This document shows, piece after piece, positions 55,084 to 64,000 of a DNA stretch of 64,000 bases. The stretch lies in assembly GCF_016775155.1 (NCBI RefSeq), contig NZ_JAEUGD010000066.1, forward strand, positions 250,763-314,762, given 5' to 3'. A program made the position numbers and the translations under genes. This DNA comes from Fulvivirga marina (lineage in GTDB: Bacteria; Bacteroidota; Bacteroidia; Cytophagales; Cyclobacteriaceae). Under the pieces are notes generated by a model. The model was not told the DNA's origin and did no database searches. It saw only the letters and a program-made list of their open reading frames with translations. Position 1 is the stretch's first letter. Each line of letters begins with the position of its first letter.

Positions 55084-55410
55084 TGTAAAATTAGGAACTG
55101 ATCAAAGAACTGTTGCTCAACCAACGCTAGGGGAATTCGTAAGTGATTATATACCAGTCCAATCTCAATAATGTAACCGATTGCCTAAATTATGAAACCT
55201 TAAATAATTATCCATGATTACTGATCAACAAGAACCATTAAAATATCCTATTGTTATTTGAAAAGCCTTTCCTTTCTTTTTCTCCAATAAGAGTTGTGGT
55301 ACTCGGGACACATGATCTATTTTACTCGTTTCCTACAACTTATTCTTTCAGGTCAGCAAATTCATTCTCAAGATTTGCATATTTTACTTAGCTCGAATTA
55401 GATTTACACC

Positions 55411-55713
55411 ATGCAAATCAATCTTAATGATCCTGAGGATTTTACCATTGAAAACATAAAGACGCTCGTAGCATCGGAGGATGACACTGTAAACACACAA
55501 TTCAGAGTGACCGAAGACGGGATACTGCTTCTTTCCAGAGTTACCGGCAACCGCAACCTGGATGGAATAAAATTTTGCCTGGAAACTAATGCACGCGGAA
55601 ATGGCTATGTTGGAAAAACCGCAGCTCAGGATGACGTTTGGGTCCGTAGGGTTTATAAAGCGATTAAAGACAACTGGCCAGACCCTGTTGTTCCTTATAT
55701 TGATAATTTTTAA
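55411..55713 (+). CDS. Small conserved hypothetical protein
   Basis: A 100-residue soluble protein with DPEDFTIENIKTLVASEDDT at the start and KAIKDNWPDP near the end. It looks like small proteins seen in other Cytophagales, from memory. There is a long open frame on the opposite strand here, but its composition is poorer and it lacks a plausible start. No signal peptide. Function unknown. Confidence 0.7.
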   Translation: MQINLNDPEDFTIENIKTLVASEDDTVNTQFRVTEDGILLLSRVTGNRNLDGIKFCLETNARGNGYVGKTAAQDDVWVRRVYKAIKDNWPDPVVPYIDNF

Positions 55714-55995
55714 TTTACTAAACCGCTGTTGGAGAGATTCCAATGGTATTTACATAAGTAAATTTGATGTCGGTATCCATGCCGGGAGCTCTTTTTGTTA
55801 TAGTTTAGCAAACACTTCTTTATCAGCTCACTGAGCTATCTAAGTTTTTTCTCTCACAGAGTAAATATGAATAAGTGTAACATAACCATAAATGGCCATA
55901 CAGAGCCATTGTTACGGAGCATTATATTATAATACTGAAAATGCCAGGAGTATCAAGACCAGGGATACTAGTCGCTATCATTTTCCAACTCCTTT

Positions 55996-56868
55996 TTATG
56001 CTATTATCTTCTGCAGGTTACCATAGCTTGTCTTTATATTTTCAAAAGGATCTCCTATTATCTTATCCTGCTCCACAAAAAAGTGACCAAGCCCTGCTTT
56101 ATCTTTATTAGCAAATATTTGACTGAAGTCGATCTCCCCTGTACCTACTGCAGCAAATTCACCAGTCTTATCCATATCCTTCACATGCCATAGTGGAAAA
56201 CGGTCTTCATTTTCAATAAATAATTGTACCGGATCAATACCTGCCTTTCTAGTCCAGTACAGATCAAGCTCCATTTTCAAGAGATCCTTATCCGTTTCTG
56301 AAAGTAAAATATTGTAAGGCACCTGCCCTTGAAGTGTTTCGAATTCAAAAGCATGATTATGATAACACAGCTGAATCCCATTGCTTTTACACACCTCTCC
56401 ACACTTATTAAGCAACTCTGCGGTTTCTTTATACGCATCCAGGGTTTCTCTTTCAAAATCAAACAGGTATGCACATACCATATACTTTTGCCCTACTTCT
56501 ACGGCATCTTCGACTGCCTGCTCCCAGCCATTGATCAATGAACCTTGTTTTTCAGGAGCCTGCTTACCACTAAGATAATGTCCGCTAACGGCTTTTAAAC
56601 CATGCTCATCCAAAAGCTTTCTAAACTCTTTAGCCGACAAACCATAGTACTGTCGTTCTCCATACCCTGCAGACTCTACTTCCTTATAACCAATAGACGC
56701 AACTCTGGCCAGTGTTCCACTTGGATCTTCACTCATCTGATCACGCAAGGTGTAAAGCTGAATGCCCGTGGACGGCATTGTCTGCCCAAGACATGAAGGC
56801 AAAAACATCAGGCCAACACCTGCCAATGTACTGTACTTTATGAAGCTTCTTCTGGTATGATTTTTCAT
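55996..56868 (-). CDS. Sugar phosphate isomerase/epimerase, TIM barrel, exported
   Basis: A 290-residue AP-endonuclease-2-like TIM barrel with a twin-Arg-like signal (HTRRSFIKYSTLAGVGLMFL, then lipobox-like LPSC). The metal-site motifs include YHNHAFEFE, MELDLYWTRKAG and LWHVKDMD. It is the last gene of the glycoside operon, 146 bp after the large fusion protein. I infer it acts on keto-sugars or keto-glycosides in the periplasm. Confidence 0.9.
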   Translation of the reverse strand: MKNHTRRSFIKYSTLAGVGLMFLPSCLGQTMPSTGIQLYTLRDQMSEDPSGTLARVASIGYKEVESAGYGERQYYGLSAKEFRKLLDEHGLKAVSGHYLSGKQAPEKQGSLINGWEQAVEDAVEVGQKYMVCAYLFDFERETLDAYKETAELLNKCGEVCKSNGIQLCYHNHAFEFETLQGQVPYNILLSETDKDLLKMELDLYWTRKAGIDPVQLFIENEDRFPLWHVKDMDKTGEFAAVGTGEIDFSQIFANKDKAGLGHFFVEQDKIIGDPFENIKTSYGNLQKIIA

Positions 56869-57014
56869 TTTTGTTTGGTTTTAAGCCTCCTCTGCCTCTA
56901 TTTGCAAAGAGGTATAGTTTTGATATATGATTACGCTATTGTTCTAACACATTCTTCGATGTCTTGCCTCCTGAACCTATGTACTGCCAGTAATGCATCT
57001 CTCATTATATATTA

Positions 57015-60000
57015 TTATAGTTCCCGGATCTTTATGTTTCTAAACCACACTTTATCACCGTGATCCTGAAGAGAAATATGCCCTTTTCTGGCTTTACCAA
57101 ATCCAGACATAGCCTTGAACTTACTTCCTTTGATCATTTCATCCCATTCAGGCACATGCATCTGGAACTCCACAACTTTATATCCATTTAGCCAATGTTC
57201 CACATGTCCAGCTTTTGATACTATTCGTGCATAGTTCCACTGCCCTCCCGGATTAACCGTCACAAAGCGGGTGGATATCATATCATAAAGGTCGCCGGCT
57301 CTATGCATTTCAATGCGACCATCAGGATGCTTAGGGTTATCGAGTATCTGCATTTCAGGCCCTGTCTGCCATACATAATCATAATTTTCATTCTCAACCA
57401 CATTATAAATGACACCGCTATTGCCCCCTTCTTCGACCTTCCAGTCCAAAACCAGTTCGTAGTCCTGATACTCCTTGTCCGTAATGATATCCCCTCCGCC
57501 TACTACCTGCCAGTCCTTTTTCTTAGAATTATCAAGGTAAAGTGTACCATTCCCTACCTTCCATGCTGGCCCGATCCTATCCTCTTTAAACTTCCTCCAT
57601 CCCGTAGTAGTTTTCCCGTCAAAAAGAAGTTTCCACCCTTCTTCCTTCTCCTTTTCGGTCAACTGGTTATGGGGCACCGGTTCTACAGGGTTAACAAAAC
57701 CAGGTTTATCCTGAGGAATGTTATTCATTGTATACCAGCCTTCAGTGGTCCATAACGATTGCTTTTCGGCACTGGTAAAGGGGTTAACTACTCTAAAATG
57801 CACCACATGATCAGCTTCCATCCCTTCAAGTTCAAGGAATATCTTTTTCCTGTCACCAGACATATGTAATGACCTAACATTCAGTTGTTTCATATCAAGT
57901 TTAGGACCCCCATAATCCTCAGTAGGTTTATAATGCCACTGCTTAACCTGATAATCATCAACATGCTGTCCCTGATCTTCTGCAATGGGTTGGGTGAATT
58001 CCACTTCTATACCATTAGTTCTGGCCCTGATGGCCAAGGGCTCAAATGCAGTCTTCCCATTATAATGCAGCCGTTGCAACCCATGCCACAATTTATCATT
58101 TTGCTGCCAGTTACCCGGATTGCCAATACCTCCGATATAAAGATCTCCATCGGGTCCCCAGGTAAGACGGTTAACCCCTGCCTCAAGTCCCTGAATGAAT
58201 CTGAATACTGCTCCTTGGTATTTACCATCCACCTTTTCTACAAATACCCTTTTTACACCTCCATGAGTCACTTCCCCATGGATCATTTGTCCTTTGTAGG
58301 GGCCAAGATCAAGGTAAGCTGGTGTACTCGGAGAATTGCCTATCTCATCTTGAGGCAGCCAGACCACCGGCCTGGTTTCTTTTATATTTGCAGTACCCTC
58401 AAAGTCTACAGCCCGGGAACCATACCAGGCTCCTTTCTGTACGTGGACTATCTTGCTGGAAGGCAACCAGTCCCCCTGGTTATCTGCTATAAACAGTTCT
58501 CCATCAACTCCGATGCCTATACCATTGGGTGTTCTCAAGCCGTGAGCAATAAACTCAACAGAACCATCATCTTTAGAAATTTTAATGACTTTGCCTCGAT
58601 CTTGGATCTGAGGGTTTGCACTGGCTCCTCCAGGCATAATCGCAATGGCCAGAGCCGCATAGAAGTGTCCATCTTTATACGCTAACCCAAAGGCAAATTC
58701 ATGGAAATTAGCAGATACTTTCCAGTCATCACTTACTGTCTGATATTCATCGATCAATTCGTCCCCATCATGATCTATGAGTCTGGTAAGTTCATGCTTT
58801 TGAAGTACATAAATTTGATCATCAACTACTTTTAAACCCAACGGTTCCGCAAGCCCTGATGCTATTTGCTTCACTTTCATTTGGGAAGGGTCACCTGTCT
58901 CCACTCCATCAACGATGTAAACAGAACCAACGGAATCCCATGTACACACTACCATGCGTCCATTTGAAAGGAAATCCATACCTCCAACACGAGGTTCAAA
59001 GTCATCAGGACGGGCCTGAAACAGATCAAATGCCGGATGTACCTCCACCAAAGGTCTTTGATCTCCAGGGATGCTCCTCATTAATTTTTCAGGTGCTATA
59101 TAGGGTATCACTTCTCTAAACTGGGTGTTCTTGTATTTCAATACAGATGCAGGCACTATTGAAAACTTACGATCACCATATTTCGCCCATTGGAATGACA
59201 ATACTGCCCCCCCCTTTCCCTGAGCATATTCAATTTTCAGCTTGTTAAGCCCCTTTTGAAGGTAAATTTCACCATCCTTAGCTTCCGGACCGTGAAAACC
59301 AGAATTATCAATAACCAGTTTGTCATTAATGTAAAGTTTTGAACCATCATCTGAAACCAGCCTGAATACATAATTAGATGTTTCCTCTACGTCAACAAAC
59401 CCCTTGAACTCTATATAAATATTTTCTTTGAACTTCCCCAGGTCAGCAGCATTATCCAAATGAATAGCAGGAATGACACCGGAAAGCACGGGAGCAGTGG
59501 TTTTTACCAATTGATCAAAACCAGTATTAGGCTCATTCCAAGCGTAGGCATTGGCAGCAAGGCCATTGTGGAGTTCTTCACCACCAGCTTTAAAAGCTTC
59601 ATTTTGATCATTTAGCTGTAGTTTTATTGATGCAACGCCGAGCATCAGATCATCTTCCTTAACTTCCATTGTTTCTTTTAGAGGCTCGTTATCCAGCGAA
59701 AGGACATATGCCATCATTTTTTTTGCATCAATCTCCTGTAAATCAGGATGTGCTGTCATAGGTACTTCCCCCCAATTACCGCTACCTCCATTGATGACTT
59801 TTTGCGCAAGGTCCACAGTCGAAGCCTCCGAGTTCTCATATCGCTTCGCAATATCTATATAAGCCGGACCTACAGTCTTTTTGACCTCATTATGACAGGT
59901 TTTACAATCACTGTTCTCTATGAGTTGCTTGCCTTCCATTAGTGAACCTTCTGCTATTACTACCTTTGGTTCAACCTCATCCCCTGACATTCCTTTATCA

Positions 60001-60704
60001 AATCCGGGATGAAAGTAAACAGACAGTTCTGTAGCTCCGTCACCATTCAATAGCAAAAGCCCCTCCACGGTGTAAGTTGACCCACTGGTATACATATCTT
60101 TCTTTTGGTTGGTCACCTGAAACTCTCCTGTACACTCATAGTCCTTCTCTTCTTTCATATTGGTAAGGCTGACCTTAAGTCCTACCTGTACTGCCTGAGG
60201 CACATTAGCTACCGTAAATGTTCTGGACAACCCATTATGACCATTTTTTGAAATATACTCAGGCACCTCCTCTATCTGAATAGTATTACCTTGATCATCC
60301 TCTAGCTCATATTTAAAATGCACTTGCCCGTTTTTGAATTGATAGCCTTTAAAATCAACTTCAGGTTTAACTTCGATACCGCCTTTTATCATTACCCACT
60401 TGGTATGATTCAGTTTACTGGCATAATAAGCATAACCTTTACTGGTTGGCTGAGGGCCATGCTTAGTAGTATAAACGGCACCATCAAAATTTACGCCTCC
60501 TTTCCAAGCCTTGTACAAACCTCCATATCGGGCATCATAGGCTGCGTAAAGTTCGTCATGTAAGGCTACGGTTATTATTCTTGGCTGCTCATCAAGAACC
60601 GAGCGAAACACCCATGGGTTGCGAGGGCGTTCTCTTGTTTCTTCTTCCTTAGTACACGATATCAATAAAATTAGGGCGAGAACTATCTGGAATATTTTCT
60701 TCAT
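57015..60704 (-). CDS. Cytochrome c/PA14/propeller/DUF1080 fusion lipoprotein
   Basis: A 1229-residue lipoprotein (LLISC). In order: an N-terminal beta domain (about 25-255); a cytochrome c domain with CKTCH (Cys267, Cys270, His271) and axial Met in EVPMTAHP; a PA14-like domain (about 420-525); a propeller of the membrane-bound dehydrogenase type (about 560-870); and a DUF1080 domain (about 1015-1229), the 3-keto-disaccharide hydrolase family, with WKLLFDGKTTTGWRKF at its start. It joins an electron carrier to a 3-keto-glycoside hydrolase in one chain, lying between two TIM-barrel genes. Confidence 0.9.
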   Translation of the reverse strand: MKKIFQIVLALILLISCTKEEETRERPRNPWVFRSVLDEQPRIITVALHDELYAAYDARYGGLYKAWKGGVNFDGAVYTTKHGPQPTSKGYAYYASKLNHTKWVMIKGGIEVKPEVDFKGYQFKNGQVHFKYELEDDQGNTIQIEEVPEYISKNGHNGLSRTFTVANVPQAVQVGLKVSLTNMKEEKDYECTGEFQVTNQKKDMYTSGSTYTVEGLLLLNGDGATELSVYFHPGFDKGMSGDEVEPKVVIAEGSLMEGKQLIENSDCKTCHNEVKKTVGPAYIDIAKRYENSEASTVDLAQKVINGGSGNWGEVPMTAHPDLQEIDAKKMMAYVLSLDNEPLKETMEVKEDDLMLGVASIKLQLNDQNEAFKAGGEELHNGLAANAYAWNEPNTGFDQLVKTTAPVLSGVIPAIHLDNAADLGKFKENIYIEFKGFVDVEETSNYVFRLVSDDGSKLYINDKLVIDNSGFHGPEAKDGEIYLQKGLNKLKIEYAQGKGGAVLSFQWAKYGDRKFSIVPASVLKYKNTQFREVIPYIAPEKLMRSIPGDQRPLVEVHPAFDLFQARPDDFEPRVGGMDFLSNGRMVVCTWDSVGSVYIVDGVETGDPSQMKVKQIASGLAEPLGLKVVDDQIYVLQKHELTRLIDHDGDELIDEYQTVSDDWKVSANFHEFAFGLAYKDGHFYAALAIAIMPGGASANPQIQDRGKVIKISKDDGSVEFIAHGLRTPNGIGIGVDGELFIADNQGDWLPSSKIVHVQKGAWYGSRAVDFEGTANIKETRPVVWLPQDEIGNSPSTPAYLDLGPYKGQMIHGEVTHGGVKRVFVEKVDGKYQGAVFRFIQGLEAGVNRLTWGPDGDLYIGGIGNPGNWQQNDKLWHGLQRLHYNGKTAFEPLAIRARTNGIEVEFTQPIAEDQGQHVDDYQVKQWHYKPTEDYGGPKLDMKQLNVRSLHMSGDRKKIFLELEGMEADHVVHFRVVNPFTSAEKQSLWTTEGWYTMNNIPQDKPGFVNPVEPVPHNQLTEKEKEEGWKLLFDGKTTTGWRKFKEDRIGPAWKVGNGTLYLDNSKKKDWQVVGGGDIITDKEYQDYELVLDWKVEEGGNSGVIYNVVENENYDYVWQTGPEMQILDNPKHPDGRIEMHRAGDLYDMISTRFVTVNPGGQWNYARIVSKAGHVEHWLNGYKVVEFQMHVPEWDEMIKGSKFKAMSGFGKARKGHISLQDHGDKVWFRNIKIREL

Positions 60705-60769
60705 AGGTATAGAGTGCTATAGAACCATTTTCATAGCAGCATTATTGGGTTTTATTTTAAATCAAGTTT

Positions 60770-61825
60770 TCAGATTCCGAGTATCTTACGATTTAGCTCG
60801 TCATTGGATTCTCCACCAGCAAAATCATCAAAAGCTTTTTGGGTAACTTCGATAATATGACTTTGAATGAATGGTGCCCCTTCTCTTGCTCCCTGCTCGG
60901 GTGATTTGATGCAACACTCCCATTCCATCACTGCCCAACCTCCATAGCCATATTGTGATAGTTTACTGAATATTCCCGTAAAATCCACCTGTCCATCTCC
61001 CAATGATCTGAATCGACCGGGTCTGTCTCCCCATGATTGATACCCCCCATAAACACCACTTTTACCATTGTAATGGTACTCAGCATCCTTAACATGGAAC
61101 ATGCGAATGTATTCATTATAGTGATCAATCATTTGCAGATAATCAAGCTGCTGCAATACAAAATGACTCGGATCAAACAACAGTTTTACTCTTGGGTGTT
61201 TGTTTGTAGCCTCTACAAACCTTTCGAATGTGATGCCATCATGCAAGTCTTCTCCTGCATGAACTTCATAGCAAAGGTCTACACCGTTTTCATCAAATAC
61301 GTTCAATATTGGCTCCCACCTATTGGCCAACTCTTTAAAGCCGGCTTCGACCAAGCCATCCGGTCTTTGTGGCCAGGGGTACATAAAGGGCCATAGCAAA
61401 GCTCCTGAAAAAGTGGCATGAACATCAATGCCTAGGTTACGGCTGGCTTTCGCGGCTTTTTTCACCTGTTCGGCGGCCCATTTTTGTCTTTCAGACGGAT
61501 AGCCTCTCAGCTCAGCTGGAGCAAAAACATCAAACATAGTATCATAAGCAGGATGAACCGCAACCAACTGCCCTTGCTGGTGAGTGGACAGCTCCGTTAC
61601 CTGCATACCGTACTGCTCCACGGTACCTTTTATCTCATCAGTATAGGTTTTACTTGCTGCTGCCTTTTCCAGGTCAAAGCATCGCTTATCCCAAGTGGGT
61701 ATTTGTACCCCTTTATAACCTAGTTCCGATGCCCATTTGCATATGTTGTTGAGGTTATTGAATGGAGGTTCATCATCCAGAAATTGTGCGAGAAATATTG
61801 CTGGTCCTTGTATGGTTTTCATCAT
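60770..61825 (-). CDS. Sugar phosphate isomerase/epimerase, TIM barrel, cytoplasmic
   Basis: A 351-residue TIM barrel with no signal. The metal and substrate motifs are LCYEVHAGEDLHDG, KLLFDPSHFVLQQLDY, FHVKDAEYH and WAVMEWECC. It lies 23 bp after the Gfo/Idh gene. This pairing recurs in glycoside 3-oxidation clusters, where such proteins act on keto-sugar intermediates. Function here is inferred from position. Confidence 0.92.
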   Translation of the reverse strand: MMKTIQGPAIFLAQFLDDEPPFNNLNNICKWASELGYKGVQIPTWDKRCFDLEKAAASKTYTDEIKGTVEQYGMQVTELSTHQQGQLVAVHPAYDTMFDVFAPAELRGYPSERQKWAAEQVKKAAKASRNLGIDVHATFSGALLWPFMYPWPQRPDGLVEAGFKELANRWEPILNVFDENGVDLCYEVHAGEDLHDGITFERFVEATNKHPRVKLLFDPSHFVLQQLDYLQMIDHYNEYIRMFHVKDAEYHYNGKSGVYGGYQSWGDRPGRFRSLGDGQVDFTGIFSKLSQYGYGGWAVMEWECCIKSPEQGAREGAPFIQSHIIEVTQKAFDDFAGGESNDELNRKILGI

Positions 61826-61848
61826 ATGTTGTTGGTTTTGAAGTGGCT

Positions 61849-63009
61849 TTACATCTTAATCCACCGGTTTTTCTTTTCTGTTGATTCTACTACTTTATCA
61901 ATGAAGGTCATGCCCATTACTCCGTCATTTATATCGGGGTAATCGTAGATATCTAAATCAGGCTTTTCTCCCGATTCTACAGCCTTGATGGCAAATGCAA
62001 AATTTCGGTAGATATTAGCAAATGCCTCAAGGTAGCCTTCTGGATGCCCTGATGGCAACCTTGTATTTCTTCTTGAGGCTTCAGACAGGTATTGGTTATC
62101 TACTCCGGTCCTCCATAACTCATTAGGCCTGTCAGTCCATTTCACCTGCAATGTATTGGCATCGGTATGATTCCACTCCAGCCCGCCTTTTTCTCCATAA
62201 ACACGAAGTTTAAGGTTATTCTCCTCTCCGGCTGCTATCTGTGTTGCAACCAAGACACCAGATGTACCATTATCAAAACGAAGCAGAACAGCTCCGTCAT
62301 CATCAAGTTCACGCCCTTCAACAATTTTGTTGAGATCCGCACAAACATTGCTAATACTCAAACCACTAACATATTCTGCCAGATGTGCTGCATGTGTACC
62401 TATATCTCCCATACAGCCACTTTTTCCTGACCTTGCAGGATCTGTTCTCCAGGAAGCCTGCTTTTGCCCACCTTTCTCGATATTATCAGTAAGCCACCCC
62501 TGTGGATACTCTACGTACACCTTTCTCACACTGCCTAACATACCCTGTTTTATCAGGTTTTTAGCCTCCTTCACCATGGGGTAGCCACTATAGGTGTGGG
62601 TCAACCCGAATAGCAAACCTGTTTTATCTACAAGGGTCTTCAGTTCCAATGCTTCATCTAAAGAAAAACACAAGGGTTTATCTGACATAACGTGAAAACC
62701 ATGCTCCAGAGCCATTTTAGCAGGCCCGAAGTGCAGGTGATTTGGGGTCACTATGGATATAAAGTCCATGCGCTCTCCTTCGGGGAATTTGCTTTCATGT
62801 TCAATCATCTGTTGCCAGCTATCATATACCCTTTGCTCATCAAGATACAATGCCTGACCGGTTTGTTTGGACTTCTCGGGGCTACTACTAAATGCTCCAC
62901 AAACGAGTTCAATCTCCTGATCCAAAGCGGCAGCATTTCTGTGAACAGCTCCAATAAAAGCGTCTGCTCCACCTCCAACCATCCCCATTTTTATCTTGCG
63001 GTTTTTCAT
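61849..63009 (-). CDS. Gfo/Idh/MocA family oxidoreductase
   Basis: A 386-residue NAD(P)-dependent sugar oxidoreductase from the ATG at 63009 (another in-frame ATG is at 63015). MGMVGGGADAFIGAVHR is the Rossmann nucleotide loop, and ISIVTPNHLHF and SDKPLCFSLDEALEL (the catalytic-lysine EKP-like motif, here DKP) are typical. CMGDIGTHAAHLAEYVSG carries the second catalytic site. It likely oxidises a sugar hydroxyl, possibly at C3. It is the first gene of the operon. Confidence 0.93.
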   Translation of the reverse strand: MKNRKIKMGMVGGGADAFIGAVHRNAAALDQEIELVCGAFSSSPEKSKQTGQALYLDEQRVYDSWQQMIEHESKFPEGERMDFISIVTPNHLHFGPAKMALEHGFHVMSDKPLCFSLDEALELKTLVDKTGLLFGLTHTYSGYPMVKEAKNLIKQGMLGSVRKVYVEYPQGWLTDNIEKGGQKQASWRTDPARSGKSGCMGDIGTHAAHLAEYVSGLSISNVCADLNKIVEGRELDDDGAVLLRFDNGTSGVLVATQIAAGEENNLKLRVYGEKGGLEWNHTDANTLQVKWTDRPNELWRTGVDNQYLSEASRRNTRLPSGHPEGYLEAFANIYRNFAFAIKAVESGEKPDLDIYDYPDINDGVMGMTFIDKVVESTEKKNRWIKM

Positions 63010-63119
63010 TGCCATAAGCTTATTGTACAAATAAAAAGTTAGGTAAAAAACTGGGCGTTTTTCAGCCCTTATCGGTTCAATATAAAAATTATGAGTGACT
63101 TTAAAAATGTAATTTCTGA

Positions 63120-63133
63120 CGCAAACGTTTGCG
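63120..63133. promoter_or_regulatory. LacI-type operator palindrome between divergent operons
   Basis: CGCAAACGTTTGCG is a perfect 14-bp palindrome like PurR/LacI-family operators. It lies between the Gfo/Idh operon and the transporter gene and could repress both. Confidence 0.65.
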
Positions 63134-63197
63134 ATAAATGATGAATTTGCAGATTTTAAAATTAAAGGTTATTATCCCGTTTTAAACCTCTAGAACT

Positions 63198-64000
63198 ATG
63201 AATAAAACCATCCTTCCCAGACTAAGTACCATGATGTTTTTGCAGTTTTTTGTGTGGGGTGCCTGGTATGTAACCATCGGTAATTATATGGGTGCTCATG
63301 GTATGGCAGACCTAACCCACTGGCCTTATACTGTTAATCCAATAGCTGCTATTATTGCACCTTTTTTTCTGGGTATGATTGCCGACCGGTATTTTGCAAC
63401 AGAACGGGTTTTAGGCGTGCTGCATTTGCTGGGAGCTGCCATCATGTTTTATGTACCTCAAACCACAAGTAACTCTACCCTGTTTATTGTGATGCTGCTC
63501 GCTTATAATTTATGCTATATGCCCACGCTGGGACTTACTAATTCTCTTGCATTTCATAACATTCAGGACCAGGAAAGGCAATTTCCTATTGTGAGGGTGT
63601 TCGGTACTATCGGATGGATAGCCGCAGGCCTTTTCATCAGCTATGTTCTTGTATATTTTGTTGCTGATAGTTTACCAGATACTACACCACTTCCTATGTA
63701 CACCACTGCTTTTTCAAGTGTTATACTGGGACTTTACAGTTTCTCCTTACCTCATACACCTCCACCCGCTAAAGGTGAAAAGACTTCAATCAGAAGCATC
63801 TTAGGTATAGACGCCTACCACTATTTAAAGAGCAAATCATTTATTGTATTTCTGGTAAGCTCTTTCCTGATAAGTATACCTTTGGCAGCTTATTATAATT
63901 TTGCCCCCATCTTTGTTAACTACACCGGTTTTGAGCGCCCGGCAGCTACCATGTCTTTGGGGCAAGTTTCCGAAGTGGTTTTCATGCTATTAATGCCCTT
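63198..64000 (+). CDS. MFS transporter, nucleoside-permease-like, cut by window edge
   Basis: The open frame runs to the window end (267 codons). MMFLQFFVWGAWYVTIGNYM and FFLGMIADRYFATERVLGVLH match the NupG/nucleoside:H+ symporter-like MFS group of Bacteroidota. The visible part covers about seven transmembrane helices. These transporters are often placed beside glycoside-oxidation genes and then may import sugars or glycosides instead of nucleosides. The gene is divergent from the Gfo/Idh operon with a shared operator between. Confidence 0.9.
   Translation, partial: MNKTILPRLSTMMFLQFFVWGAWYVTIGNYMGAHGMADLTHWPYTVNPIAAIIAPFFLGMIADRYFATERVLGVLHLLGAAIMFYVPQTTSNSTLFIVMLLAYNLCYMPTLGLTNSLAFHNIQDQERQFPIVRVFGTIGWIAAGLFISYVLVYFVADSLPDTTPLPMYTTAFSSVILGLYSFSLPHTPPPAKGEKTSIRSILGIDAYHYLKSKSFIVFLVSSFLISIPLAAYYNFAPIFVNYTGFERPAATMSLGQVSEVVFMLLMP

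Noticed and set aside
55384-55743. Minus-strand gene of 119 codons
   Set aside because: It overlaps the plus-strand small protein almost entirely, has no convincing start, and its composition is less protein-like.
1-64000. tRNA, rRNA, insertion sequences or phage genes
   Set aside because: I looked in intergenic stretches for cloverleaf-like sequence and transposase or integrase motifs and found none. Short tRNAs could still be missed by eye.

Overview
The window is chromosomal DNA of a free-living Bacteroidota, most likely a marine or soil Cytophagales of the Fulvivirga/Flammeovirga kind. This is an inference from gene content, not a database result. Supporting signs are promoters of the TAnnTTTG type, weak or absent Shine-Dalgarno sequences, many lipoproteins with a Cys lipobox, SprB-like repeats, a type IX secretion sorting domain, DUF5777 and PorT-type barrels, a methionine synthase split into two polypeptides, and alaS/gatB/M23 neighbours typical of the phylum. 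No phage, insertion sequence, CRISPR array, rRNA or tRNA was recognised.

Layout. 1-2.5 kb: a truncated serine hydrolase, a lipoprotein, ywbE and a YheT-like hydrolase. 2.7-5.9 kb: a copper locus with an HMA-AraC fusion regulator, a CopA ATPase and a small HMA protein. 5.9-9.2 kb: DUF3817, a histidine kinase, a hypothetical gene, a candidate orphan small RNA and a deoxynucleoside kinase. 9.2-13.8 kb: a five-gene minus-strand operon of ECF sigma factor, a putative dual-membrane anti-sigma/beta-barrel protein, a cytochrome-like SprB lipoprotein, YceI and DUF5777. 13.8-15.2 kb: about 1.1 kb without protein genes that carries four tandem copies of a small RNA-like unit, then a one-helix membrane protein. 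15.3-18 kb: dinB, DUF4442, cyclophilin and a secreted protein. 18.2-23.7 kb: an RND efflux operon. 23.7-24.1 kb: the ruin of an EEP-family nuclease gene. 24.1-31.6 kb: TlpA-like thioredoxin, gatB, alaS and two M23 peptidases. 31.8-34.8 kb: an archaeal-type GH13 amylase, a lipoprotein and a frameshifted remnant. 35-40.5 kb: CapA, MerR, dprA, J-domain/TPR, TPR and HMG-CoA lyase. 40.6-46.3 kb: a DUF1800-DUF1501-barrel-lipoprotein cassette. 46.3-50.9 kb: hsp20, then metF and metH under a SAM-I riboswitch. 50.9-55.7 kb: assorted metabolic and signalling genes. 56-64 kb: a glycoside-oxidation-type operon (Gfo/Idh, two TIM-barrel epimerases, a four-part cytochrome/PA14/propeller/DUF1080 protein) divergent from an MFS transporter, with a LacI-type palindrome between.

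The strongest candidate for something undescribed is the four-copy array at about 14.1-14.95 kb, read on the minus strand. Each copy has a promoter-like box at constant distance, an invariant 19-nt leader (TAAAGCCAACTATAGACAA) and a terminator hairpin whose stem sequence changes while pairing is kept. This looks like a family of roughly 60-nt small RNAs, each transcribed on its own. The adjacent ECF sigma/dual-membrane anti-sigma operon and the glycoside-oxidation fusion protein are the next most interesting.
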